Positions 25,290 through 32,619 of a stretch of DNA of 42,632 bases are shown here, piece after piece. This DNA comes from Alicyclobacillus tolerans (GTDB lineage: Bacteria; Bacillota; Bacilli; Alicyclobacillales; Alicyclobacillaceae). Under the pieces are notes generated by a model that did no database searches, had not been told where the DNA came from, and saw only the letters and a program-made list of their open reading frames with translations. The stretch lies in the NCBI RefSeq assembly GCF_021739485.1, contig NZ_JAJFNK010000043.1, positions 1-42,632 on the forward strand. The letters run 5' to 3'. Each line of letters opens with the position of its first letter. Position 1 is the stretch's first letter. The translations under genes and the position numbers were made by a program.

Positions 25290-25497
25290 GAGAAAACTAG
25301 AAAGAGAAGAATTTTTCTTCCTGATCGATGTCTCAAGGCGGCCTTGACAAGGGTCGCAAATGGATGGATAAGGTAGTTAATGAGAATTTTATTGGCTATA
25401 TCTGAAAGGTTGTACCGCTCGCTAATGCGGGTTTCACTTACCAAGTTCATTCACGGATTTCATTTATAAAATTTAACCGAATGACAGGGGGGTATCC

Positions 25498-26205
25498 ATG
25501 GTTCAGGATTGGAGTAACGCAGATACTGCCAAGCGATGGGATGGAAATACCACAAGAGCGAATCCTTTGCGCACCGAGCAGCTAGACATCCTGTTGACGC
25601 TTTTGGAGAATTCGGTTCAGTTGCACAGTTGGATTCTCGACCTTGGATATGGATCGGGGCAAATCGAGGAGTTGGTCTTTGAGCGCATTCCTCACGCAAA
25701 AGTCGTCGGCGTGGACAACTCGGACGCCATGATGACCCTGGCGAAAAACAGGCTGGCCGAGTACAGCGAGAAGTTTGTCTCTGTGAAGGGCGATTTAAGT
25801 CGGTTGGATTCCCTCGAATTGCCCGCCTGCACCTACGGACACGTCATTGCGGTTCAATCTCTGCACCACCTTTCGCGGGAACAGATGCAAGCAGCGTATC
25901 GAAGAATTTACGACCTCTTGGAACCGGGAGGCTTGTTCGTACTGCTGGACCGTATGCGGGTTGAAACTTTCGCTTTGTGGAGTCTCTACCGGGAATTGTG
26001 GAAGAGGCAAGACAAGCTTCATGATACGACGGTGGCGAGCCATGAAGGGGCCACCTTCCAGGACCACGAACGGATCGTCAGAGACCGCGGGGACTTTCCG
26101 GCACTGTTAGACGATCACCTCGTTTGGCTGCGTCAGGCGGGTTTCGAGGCAGCTTGTTTGCATGCGCATGGGAATCGCGCGCTCATCGCCGGAAAAAAAG
26201 TTTAG
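25498..26205 (+). CDS. SAM-dependent class I methyltransferase
   Basis: The 235-residue protein has the Rossmann-like SAM-binding motif I as ILDLGYGSGQIEE, motif II acidic end as VVGVDNSD, and later VIAVQSLHHL and LEPGGLFVLLDRMRV, typical of ubiquinone/menaquinone-type and small-molecule methyltransferases (Methyltransf_11/25). ATG 25498 follows a G-rich site (AGGGGGG). It stands alone, divergent from the secreted-protein operon. The acceptor is unknown. Confidence 0.85.
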   Translation: MVQDWSNADTAKRWDGNTTRANPLRTEQLDILLTLLENSVQLHSWILDLGYGSGQIEELVFERIPHAKVVGVDNSDAMMTLAKNRLAEYSEKFVSVKGDLSRLDSLELPACTYGHVIAVQSLHHLSREQMQAAYRRIYDLLEPGGLFVLLDRMRVETFALWSLYRELWKRQDKLHDTTVASHEGATFQDHERIVRDRGDFPALLDDHLVWLRQAGFEAACLHAHGNRALIAGKKV

Positions 26206-26250
26206 CAAAAATTTTATGGAAACGTCATGTGTATTGAAATAAAAGCAGAA

Positions 26251-26270
26251 TTCCTACCGTCGAGTAGGAA
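26251..26270. repeat. Small hairpin after the methyltransferase gene
   Basis: TTCCTAC at 26251-26257 and GTAGGAA at 26264-26270 form a 7-bp stem. No T-run follows, so terminator function is uncertain. Confidence 0.4.
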
Positions 26271-26363
26271 CACGTATGGTTGAAACGCAACGCCGTCCAT
26301 AAAAAGGGAAGTTCGTCATCGGAAATCTAGTCTAAGTCTGGAAGAATTATTTGAATTCCCCTA

Positions 26364-26380
26364 TTGTCCTCAAAGTGTCC
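26364..26380 (+). promoter_or_regulatory. Motility-type direct repeat (site 1), upstream of the EAL gene
   Basis: TTGTCC at 26364-26369 and GTGTCC at 26375-26380 are 11 bp apart, as in the four other sites of this region. Unlike those, no -10-like hexamer lies 22 nt downstream, so the mode of action must differ or the site is degenerate. Confidence 0.5.
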
Positions 26381-26407
26381 GACATTTAAACTGGATGGTG
26401 AGAACAT

Positions 26408-27064
26408 GTGGGGCGGGTGAACTCTGTGAGAAGCGCGTTTCAACCTATCCAAGATATAATTTTGTCACAAGTGATTGGTTACGAAGCGTTGGCGAGGCCT
26501 TCCAACGGAAGAACGCCATTGGAAGTCATCCGACAGGCAAAAGAGAACGGAACTTTAGATAAATTTGATAGGGAAGCACGCGAAACCGCGCTCGCTGAAG
26601 CGTCGAAGTTGCTGGATAGGGAGCAACTGCTGTTCTTGAATACTGAACCTGAATCACTGCAAGCTTTGGACGACTGGGTTCCTTGGCCTTATGCGATACG
26701 CCCCGATAACCTGGTTTTTGAAGTGACAGAGCGCTTGGTCTCGCGGGCTTCGTTTCCGGCATTGCAGTATCTTCGAAGTATCGGAATTCGCATAGCCATT
26801 GATGACTTTGGAACAGGCTCTAGCAATCTGTGGCTTTTGGATCAATTAGAACCCCAATACGTGAAAGCCGATCGATCGTTTCTGGTCCAAAAGGGCAAGG
26901 CATTGGAAGGTTTAGCAGCTATGTGCAACGCCATAGGGATCACTCTCATCGTTGAAGGCGTCGAAGACTTTACGGACCTGGAGTACTTACGGCACATTCA
27001 TGTCCGATATGCTCAGGGGTTCTTCTTAGGGAGACCACAGTATGTGGAAGTTTTAAAGAGATAG
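26408..27064 (+). CDS. Stand-alone EAL-domain protein, predicted c-di-GMP phosphodiesterase
   Basis: The 218-residue protein is an EAL domain without other recognisable parts. The catalytic set is visible: GYEALARP (the EAL motif), LFLNTEP (Asn), LVFEVTER (Glu), IAIDDFGTGSSN (the DDFGTG metal loop), YVKADRSF (Lys and Asp), LIVEGVED (Glu) and AQGFFLGRP (Gln). All metal-binding and catalytic residues appear present, so it should hydrolyse c-di-GMP to pGpG. The start is uncertain between GTG 26408, 26417 and 26426; the first has GGTGAG 6 nt upstream. It carries an upstream copy of the direct repeat found at motility promoters, consistent with a role in switching between motile and sessile states. 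Confidence 0.9.
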   Translation: MGRVNSVRSAFQPIQDIILSQVIGYEALARPSNGRTPLEVIRQAKENGTLDKFDREARETALAEASKLLDREQLLFLNTEPESLQALDDWVPWPYAIRPDNLVFEVTERLVSRASFPALQYLRSIGIRIAIDDFGTGSSNLWLLDQLEPQYVKADRSFLVQKGKALEGLAAMCNAIGITLIVEGVEDFTDLEYLRHIHVRYAQGFFLGRPQYVEVLKR

Positions 27065-27194
27065 TGAGATCGTCTGAATCAGTGGTTTAGAGAGTTAAAT
27101 CGACACTTTCATTTTGGACACCGTCAAAGGCGCACACAGAAAGGTAAGAGGAACTATGAAACTTGGAAAATGTTGTCGAGGCACGGACATATAG

Positions 27195-27224
27195 TGGACA
27201 AATGCTTCGTATATTTTGTATGGT
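27195..27224 (+). promoter_or_regulatory. Possible promoter of the repeat-protein gene at 27291
   Basis: TGGACA at 27195-27200, an 18-nt spacer and TATGGT at 27219-27224. A very short frame with a ribosome site (27157-27195, 12 codons, MKLGKCCRGTDI) ends at this point; whether it is translated is unknown. Confidence 0.35.
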
Positions 27225-27290
27225 AGTGATAAGCATAGTAAGAAATAGGTAAAGGTGAGTTGAGTACACACAAAATAGGAGAGATGCGCT

Positions 27291-27809
27291 GTGTTAATGG
27301 GCATGCCACCGATACCAGAACAAAATGAATTAAAAGATTTGAAAAAATCTAAACAATATAATTCGGATAAAGGGACGCGGACTCGATGGACTGAAGCTCT
27401 CATCATCTCGCGAATTCGAGAGGTTCATGCAACGGGGAGGCCCTTGAATCGCCGATCGATGGATAACGGATACTCTGATTTAGTGATTGCTGCACGTCGA
27501 CATTTTGGAAGCTGGGATGCAGCAATTCAGGCAGCGGGTCTCGTTCTGACCCGGGTCAAAAAGCCCCGTAAAAAGTGGACCGACGAACGGATTGTCGAAG
27601 CCATTCGGATTCGCATTCAAGAGGAGAAACCTGTCAACTACAAAGCCGTAGCAACGGAGGAAGAAAAGCTGATTGTTGCAGGCAGAAGAAACTTCGGGTC
27701 GTGGAAGGCGGCCCTTCAAGCAGCCGGAGTCACCAAGCAGGAAGTAGACAGACTCCGTCCGCCGAGGAAAAAGACGGGACTCATTCCAGATAGTTTTAAG
27801 GACGAGTAA
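27291..27809 (+). CDS. Protein with two homing-endonuclease-associated repeats
   Basis: The 172-residue protein contains two copies of a helical repeat of about 54 residues: RWTEALIISRIREV...RHFGSWDAAIQAAGL (about 31-84) and KWTDERIVEAIRIR...RNFGSWKAALQAAGV (about 93-146). The W-T/S start and the FGSW-x-x-A-x-x-AAG end are the hallmark of the HNH/homing-endonuclease-associated repeat, a DNA-binding helix set. No HNH nuclease motif is present, so it may be a stand-alone DNA-binding protein. Basic tails support nucleic-acid binding. GTG 27291 follows AGGAGAG by 7 nt. It is ended by the hairpin at 27866-27890 unless it is co-transcribed with the next gene. Confidence 0.8.
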   Translation: MLMGMPPIPEQNELKDLKKSKQYNSDKGTRTRWTEALIISRIREVHATGRPLNRRSMDNGYSDLVIAARRHFGSWDAAIQAAGLVLTRVKKPRKKWTDERIVEAIRIRIQEEKPVNYKAVATEEEKLIVAGRRNFGSWKAALQAAGVTKQEVDRLRPPRKKTGLIPDSFKDE

Positions 27810-27819
27810 GGGTCTGTGT

Positions 27820-27864
27820 ATGTCCTTGAGTTGTCCGAATGATAATGGAAAATTATTGTTTAAT
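27820..27864 (+). promoter_or_regulatory. Motility-type direct-repeat promoter (site 2)
   Basis: ATGTCC at 27820-27825 and TTGTCC at 27831-27836 are 11 bp apart, and a -10-like TTTAAT lies at 27859-27864, exactly 22 nt downstream as at the flagellar sites. Transcription would start near 27871, inside the 5' arm of the terminator of the preceding gene. Confidence 0.6.
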
Positions 27865-27865
27865 G

Positions 27866-27897
27866 AAAAGTAGGGATACCCCCTACTTTTCTTTTTT
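27866..27897 (+). terminator. Rho-independent terminator after the repeat-protein gene
   Basis: AAAAGTAGGG at 27866-27875 and CCCTACTTTT at 27881-27890 form a 10-bp stem with a 5-nt loop, followed by C and T6. Confidence 0.85.
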
Positions 27898-27917
27898 GGT
27901 TTGGAGTGGTCACGCGC

Positions 27918-28433
27918 ATGTACAACCGTCGCCCCATAAATATCTCCTCAGTGTTTCAAGAGATGGAGAATTTCGTTTCAGACGCTTACGACATGATAAG
28001 GTCCGAAAAAATCTTTGAAGCCTGTTGTGTTATGGAGTTACAAGAACCTCTGCTGTCAATCTGGACAAACATGCTGGAGCACACGATTCAAGCGTGGCAC
28101 GATTACGCCGGAAATGAATCCCTGTCTCACCGCGATCAAATTTGGTTTCAAATTGGAGCGGAAACTCTGTCTCTCCACTTGATCAATGCCACACTGATAG
28201 AAAGTCAAAAAGAAAAACTTTGGGAATGGACGTTGTCGTACATCGATATATATTGGATTCGAGGTGCGATAGAGTGGTTTCTTAAAATCTATCCATTTCA
28301 TCCGGAATGCGGATATCTGCAGCGAACATCCATGGAACTTGAGCAAATTCATCGACATTTGATTCCACTCCTAGGAACCATCTTCGTCGAACGAGAGGCT
28401 GAAAAAAAGAGAGGTAGGGGGCAGATTCGCTGA
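27918..28433 (+). CDS. Unknown helical protein, probably motility-regulated
   Basis: The 171-residue protein is not recognised. It is predicted to be almost all helical and is rich in aromatic residues and histidine (SIWTNMLEHTIQAWHDYAG, IDIYWIRGAIEWFLKIYPFHPECGY), with a basic tail. There is no signal peptide or membrane segment. ATG 27918 is preferred to GTG 27906 because GGAGTGG lies about 8 nt before it. The promoter upstream (27820-27864) has the same direct repeat and spacing as those of the flagellar and chemoreceptor genes, so a link to motility or chemotaxis is inferred from regulation only. Confidence 0.65.
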   Translation: MYNRRPINISSVFQEMENFVSDAYDMIRSEKIFEACCVMELQEPLLSIWTNMLEHTIQAWHDYAGNESLSHRDQIWFQIGAETLSLHLINATLIESQKEKLWEWTLSYIDIYWIRGAIEWFLKIYPFHPECGYLQRTSMELEQIHRHLIPLLGTIFVEREAEKKRGRGQIR

Positions 28434-28625
28434 GCGCCCTGCCAGCAATTGCTCTTCAATTCCCGGCAATCCCAGGAAAATGTAAAGCAATCCCGACAAG
28501 GTATGAATCTGATTAACCACGTGGCTAGTTAAACCAATCTTCTTGGCCTCAACGCCGCCATCGAGGAGGTACGCCTCGGAGACAAAAGCAGAGACAATTC
28601 TCTGAACAAAGGCGAAGATAAACGA

Positions 28626-28659
28626 CAAGAACCCCCGGGGGCAATCACCGGGGTTCTTG
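28626..28659. terminator. Bidirectional terminator at the end of the chemoreceptor operon
   Basis: CAAGAACCCC at 28626-28635 and GGGGTTCTTG at 28650-28659 form a 10-bp stem. It lies between the unknown gene (+) and the 3' end of the chemoreceptor gene (-). The + strand continues with a T-rich stretch. Confidence 0.75.
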
Positions 28660-28670
28660 TTGTTTATAAG

Positions 28671-30638
28671 TCAGTTTAGTTTAAAGCGAGATACGAGGTC
28701 TTGAAGGGTTTCAGCCATCTGAGAAAGCGATGAGGCCGATGCCGAGATTTCTTCCATGGAAGCCAGTTGTTCTTCCGCCGCGGCCGAAACATTTTGGGTA
28801 CCCGCAGATGTGGTTGAAGCAATTTCCGAAATTTGGTTGAGTGAGTTGGCCACTTCGTCGCTGCTCGCGGAAAGCTGCTCAACTGCCGCTGAGACCTCTT
28901 GAATCTGGTTGCTTACTTCTTCGATGGAAGACTGAACCTTTGTGAATGAGTCTCCTGCAGCAGTGACCTTGTTTAACCCGTCTTGAACGGCCTTAGAGAC
29001 TTCGGTGGTTTCCTTGACCGTTTGGCCAGTTTCGCTTTGAATGGTCTGAATGACCTGCGCGATTTCACTGGCGGATTGTGAAGACTGCTCGGCTAACTTG
29101 CGAACCTCTTCTGCCACCACCGCAAACCCGCGGCCTGCGTCGCCGGCTCTGGCCGCTTCAATTGCGGCGTTTAAAGCAAGAAGGTTTGTCTGAGAAGCAA
29201 TTTCGGTAATGACGTCGACAATCGAACCAATGCGATCAGAATGCTGGCCAAGGCGTTCCACAGCCTGTGCTAAGGTGTTGGAAGTCTGATTGATTTGATT
29301 CATTTGTGCCGCGACTGATTGCAAAGAGCGGTATCCGTCCTTTGCCGCTTCGGAAGAGTTCATCGCGGAGGAAGTCACGTTTTGCGCGTTAACGGCGATG
29401 TGCTGTACCCCTGCAGACATTTCCTTCATAGCGGCGGAGGTTGTATCGGAACGCTGGGCCTGTGTCTCTGAACCGGCAGCAACTTCCTGCATGGTGGTTG
29501 CAATGCTCTTGGTAGCTTGGCTGGTTTCTTCGGCACTCGCTGTCAGTTGTTGTGCGGATGCAGAGACTTGTTGTGCCGTATCGGTCGTATGAGTCAATAC
29601 TTCAGCCAATGCATGGGTCATGTGATCAAAACTCTCCGCTAAAAGACCAAACTCGTCCTTTTGTGAATCGTTGAGGCGAAAGGTCAAATCTCCTTGAGCA
29701 ACCACTCGAGCACCTTCAGCGAGACCGTTCAATCGCTTGGAAATGGCGCGGACAAACAACCAGGTCAAAACGCCTCCCCCCAACAAGGCCACAATGATGA
29801 CCCAGATGGTTGTCCATAAGATGGGGCGGGCTGCCTGTCGATAGTCTTGCGGGTAAAGAATTCCTGATATTTTCCAACCCGTTATCGGATTCGTGTTAAA
29901 CACCATGTCTTTAGCTGAACCTTTAAGTGTATAGGAGAAAGCGCCAGAATTGGACTGGTACATAGGGTTTAATGCAGGTACATTCAAAACCGTTCCTGGG
30001 GAGAGGGTACCATTGACAATGACTTGTTTGGTTGTGGCATCCGTTACTGCCAAGTACCCGAGCGATCCAAAACGAATGTCCTTGCCAAGCGTGTTTAAGG
30101 TATTGAGCGCAACATCCGCACCTACGACGCCTTGTTGGTTCGGCAACTCTTTGGCAATGGTAATAACCATTTCTCCTGTACTTGCGTCTTTATAGGGAGG
30201 CGTGATTACGGTTTGCCCCGCGTGTTTCATGGCATCTTGATACCAAGGCCGTTTTCTCGGATCGTAACTTGCGGGCATTTTGGAGTAGGGTCTTTGAATG
30301 AAAATTCCTCGATTGGTTCCGACGTAAATATGCAGGAAATTATGATGCTCTGAAACAAAGTTTGTAAACGCAACATCTACAGGATTGGTATTGATGTTCG
30401 TATCTTTTGGATAGCTATCCGTATTGATATCTTGTGCTAAGACTGAAACATCCGCTTCCCATGACGTTAGCGTGTTGGTCAATGATTGATTAAACACACT
30501 GATAGTGGTTGTAGTACTTTGGTTGATTTCCTGTTTGACTTTAGATTGAGCCGCAATGTAGGACGTAGCTCCGATTGCGATACTCGGAACCAGTAATGCT
30601 CCACCAAAAGATAGGAAAAGCTTGTTTTTTAGTTTCAA
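28671..30638 (-). CDS. Methyl-accepting chemotaxis protein with a dCache sensor, predicted amino-acid receptor
   Basis: The 655-residue protein has TM1 (about 8-28), a periplasm-side dCache_1 sensor (about 35-270), TM2 (about 275-297), a HAMP domain (to about 350) and a cytoplasmic signalling domain with the hairpin tip EIASQTNLLALNAAIEAARAG. The sensor shows Y125, R130, W132, Y133 (in YDPRKRPWY), Y149 and D151 (PYKDAS) and D175 (VGADV), matching the amino-acid-binding motif of PctA-type dCache receptors. TTG 30638 is the only workable start; GAGGAG lies 12 nt upstream. It follows cheW by 34 nt in one operon. There is no C-terminal CheR/CheB pentapeptide. Confidence 0.92.
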   Translation of the reverse strand: MKLKNKLFLSFGGALLVPSIAIGATSYIAAQSKVKQEINQSTTTTISVFNQSLTNTLTSWEADVSVLAQDINTDSYPKDTNINTNPVDVAFTNFVSEHHNFLHIYVGTNRGIFIQRPYSKMPASYDPRKRPWYQDAMKHAGQTVITPPYKDASTGEMVITIAKELPNQQGVVGADVALNTLNTLGKDIRFGSLGYLAVTDATTKQVIVNGTLSPGTVLNVPALNPMYQSNSGAFSYTLKGSAKDMVFNTNPITGWKISGILYPQDYRQAARPILWTTIWVIIVALLGGGVLTWLFVRAISKRLNGLAEGARVVAQGDLTFRLNDSQKDEFGLLAESFDHMTHALAEVLTHTTDTAQQVSASAQQLTASAEETSQATKSIATTMQEVAAGSETQAQRSDTTSAAMKEMSAGVQHIAVNAQNVTSSAMNSSEAAKDGYRSLQSVAAQMNQINQTSNTLAQAVERLGQHSDRIGSIVDVITEIASQTNLLALNAAIEAARAGDAGRGFAVVAEEVRKLAEQSSQSASEIAQVIQTIQSETGQTVKETTEVSKAVQDGLNKVTAAGDSFTKVQSSIEEVSNQIQEVSAAVEQLSASSDEVANSLNQISEIASTTSAGTQNVSAAAEEQLASMEEISASASSLSQMAETLQDLVSRFKLN

Positions 30639-30672
30639 GTTGTCATGACACTCCTCGGTGATGGGGGCTTTT

Positions 30673-31140
30673 CTATTCTTCTTCAGCGAGCCTCAAATGC
30701 TGGAGTTGCCTCTCTTCTGCCTCATTCACGATCCTTAAGAGGTTTAAAAGGACCAATACGGTGTCATCTGTTCGAGCCAAACCGTACAGAAACTCCGCTT
30801 GAATCCCACCGACGACAACAGGGGGTGCTTCGATAGATTCGGTACTCAGCGATTGGACGTCCAAAACGGAATCTACCAGGAATCCAAGCACTATACCGTT
30901 AAGGTCAGCCACTAGAATGCGCTCTTCCTGTTCAGTCGTCTCTGGAGAGATTGCAAAACGTTCCCTCAGGTCCAAGATAGGCACTACTGCTCCTCGAAGG
31001 TTTGCAACACCTTTGATGAACGCCAGCGTACCTGGTACCTTGGACAGAGGCAAGGTCCGTTCAATGGATTGAATTTGTTGAATATTTACACCGTACTTTT
31101 GGTTACCCAGCGTGAAAATTAGCGTTTGAAATTGGCTCAA
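30673..31140 (-). CDS. cheW: Chemotaxis adaptor protein CheW
   Basis: The 155-residue protein is a single CheW domain: QTLIFTLGNQKYGVNI at the start, VPGTLAFIKGVANLRGAVVPILDLRERF with the conserved NLRG segment, and VADLNGIVLGFLVDSVLDV. CheW couples chemoreceptors to CheA. TTG 31140 is chosen because GAGAGG lies 10 nt upstream; GTG 31149 would be only one base from that site. It lies between a rod/hook protein gene and a chemoreceptor gene, so structural and sensory components share one transcript. Confidence 0.93.
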   Translation of the reverse strand: MSQFQTLIFTLGNQKYGVNIQQIQSIERTLPLSKVPGTLAFIKGVANLRGAVVPILDLRERFAISPETTEQEERILVADLNGIVLGFLVDSVLDVQSLSTESIEAPPVVVGGIQAEFLYGLARTDDTVLVLLNLLRIVNEAEERQLQHLRLAEEE

Positions 31141-31155
31141 AGAAAACACACCTCT

Positions 31156-32364
31156 CTAAGCGTTGTAAACACCGACTTTATTCACAGCAGCGTTTAAAAT
31201 TTGGTTTTCTGTTTGAAGCACGTGTAAATTGGCTTGGTAATTGTTCAAGGCAGACAACATTTGCGTCATGGTGCTCGTGACATCTACGTTGCTCCCTTCA
31301 AGTTCACCGGGGTGCAGTTGGCCTGACCCCTTTTGTAACAATGGCATGACCTGAGCGGAATTTAATGTGCCCCCCACCATAAACTCGGTTTGGCCCAACG
31401 GTGTCAGGTTCGTGACGTCTGTATTGACCGTCCCAAGCCGTGCTCCGGGAATATTGTTTCCGTTTTGGTCCACTACACGGTAGGAGGGCTGACCACCGGA
31501 GTCGGTCACAGGGGCCCCGTTTGCGCCAAAAATCGTGGAACCGTGGAATTGTGGATTTAGAACAATTCTCGCATTGTATAGCACTTGACCCGTGGGGCTA
31601 ACTGGCAGCACGGCGTTTCCGCCTGCGTCGACCAACTCGTGATTGGAATTGGTGTCAAAGTGTCCGTCTTTTGTGAGCGCGATTCCGCTCGGCCCCGTCG
31701 GAGACTGATAAGCTACGGGGAAAAAACTGTGTTCCCCCATGTCCAGATTGTTTCCAACTCGAATTGCAACCCCGTCAAAGCCAGGCTCCCCTGGGGCACC
31801 TACGACCTGCCCTTGAGCATTGGCAAAGACATACGAGGGATTCCCCGCTGCATCGTAATTCGGCTTTCCATCCGCCGCGGTCAATGCCGTTCCTTGGTAA
31901 TTCGGATTTTTCACCGCATACATATTGGCGACGGGTTGACCCTTGACATCAAATACTGCAAGTGGGGTTCCATTGATGGACAATCTTCCGCCCGCACCTG
32001 CGACTACTGTACCGGCTATGGATTGTACACCAGAGCCCTTGGCGACACTGGCATACGTGCCTGCAGGGGTAGAATCTGAAATGGCGACATCCAAGTTCCG
32101 CTGCGTGGGTGTGATTTGTCCCTGTGTAAACAGAGGAACCCCTTCTTGCAGAACGACCCCCGTTCCCATACTGCCAACCGGTGTCCTTTGGCCCGATCCG
32201 TTGTAATTGATCGCGGAGAGAAGCTGTTGTGGAAACTCCAGCATGGAGCCATTCGAAGATTTATACCCAGGTGTTTGGGCATTGGCCAGGTTGTTGGTGA
32301 GTAGTTCTTGCATGCGTTCGTCAGCTAGCATTCCAGAAGCGGCTGTGGTAAGTCCGCGTATCAT
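31156..32364 (-). CDS. Flagellar hook-basal body protein of the FlgF/FlgG (FlhO/FlhP) type, enlarged
   Basis: The 402-residue protein starts with MIRGLTTAASGMLADERMQE and LLTNNLANAQTPGYK, the N-terminal rod-protein signature, closest to FlhO/FlhP of Bacilli. The C-terminal GSNVDVTSTMTQMLSALNNYQ and QTENQILNAAVNKVG match the other half of the coiled-coil D0 region. The usual length is 260-280 residues; here the middle holds about 120 extra residues with repetitive Gly/Asn/Pro-rich stretches, some alike (AADGKPNYDAAGNPSYVFA and GAPVTDSGGQPSYRVVD). GGGAGTG supports ATG 32364. It is the first gene of the cheW-chemoreceptor operon, driven from 32399-32443. Confidence 0.88.
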   Translation of the reverse strand: MIRGLTTAASGMLADERMQELLTNNLANAQTPGYKSSNGSMLEFPQQLLSAINYNGSGQRTPVGSMGTGVVLQEGVPLFTQGQITPTQRNLDVAISDSTPAGTYASVAKGSGVQSIAGTVVAGAGGRLSINGTPLAVFDVKGQPVANMYAVKNPNYQGTALTAADGKPNYDAAGNPSYVFANAQGQVVGAPGEPGFDGVAIRVGNNLDMGEHSFFPVAYQSPTGPSGIALTKDGHFDTNSNHELVDAGGNAVLPVSPTGQVLYNARIVLNPQFHGSTIFGANGAPVTDSGGQPSYRVVDQNGNNIPGARLGTVNTDVTNLTPLGQTEFMVGGTLNSAQVMPLLQKGSGQLHPGELEGSNVDVTSTMTQMLSALNNYQANLHVLQTENQILNAAVNKVGVYNA

Positions 32365-32391
32365 GAATGGATCACTCCCAGGGTATGACGT

Positions 32392-32407
32392 CGTTACTAT
32401 AGTAACG
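32392..32407. repeat. Perfect 16-bp palindrome overlapping a -10 box
   Basis: CGTTACTA-TAGTAACG is a perfect palindrome. It contains the predicted -10 hexamer TACTAT of the leftward motility promoter. It could be a repressor operator. Confidence 0.6.
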
Positions 32408-32443
32408 GAAGAGCGCCAATATAAAAGGACAAATTGAGGACAA
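32399..32443 (-). promoter_or_regulatory. Motility-type direct-repeat promoter (site 3) of the rod protein-cheW-receptor operon
   Basis: On the - strand TTGTCC (32443-32438) and TTGTCC (32432-32427) are 11 bp apart. The -10-like TACTAT is at 32404-32399, 22 nt downstream of the second copy. No good -35 box is present; the repeat occupies its place, as expected for activator-dependent promoters. Confidence 0.65.
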
Positions 32444-32511
32444 TTGTGGAGGGCTCAACTTTAACTCTTACTACCTCGTCAATTCCATTTAAGGTGTGAA
32501 TCAACCCTTGC

Positions 32512-32556
32512 TTGTCCTCTAATTGTCCTTTTTTTGTGTTGTTTTTACGGTAAAGT
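32512..32556 (+). promoter_or_regulatory. Motility-type direct-repeat promoter (site 4) of the second chemoreceptor gene
   Basis: TTGTCC at 32512-32517 and 32523-32528 are 11 bp apart, with TAAAGT at 32551-32556 exactly 22 nt downstream. It is divergent from site 3. Confidence 0.65.
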
Positions 32557-32619
32557 CGGCAAGTGTACTAGAGACTGGAAGAGGTTAGACAGACAAACTG
32601 TTTGAGAAGGTGAAGGATA

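Noticed and set aside
27157..27195. Twelve-codon frame with a ribosome site (MKLGKCCRGTDI)
   Set aside because: It is too short to support without conservation or expression data; it is mentioned only in the promoter entry.
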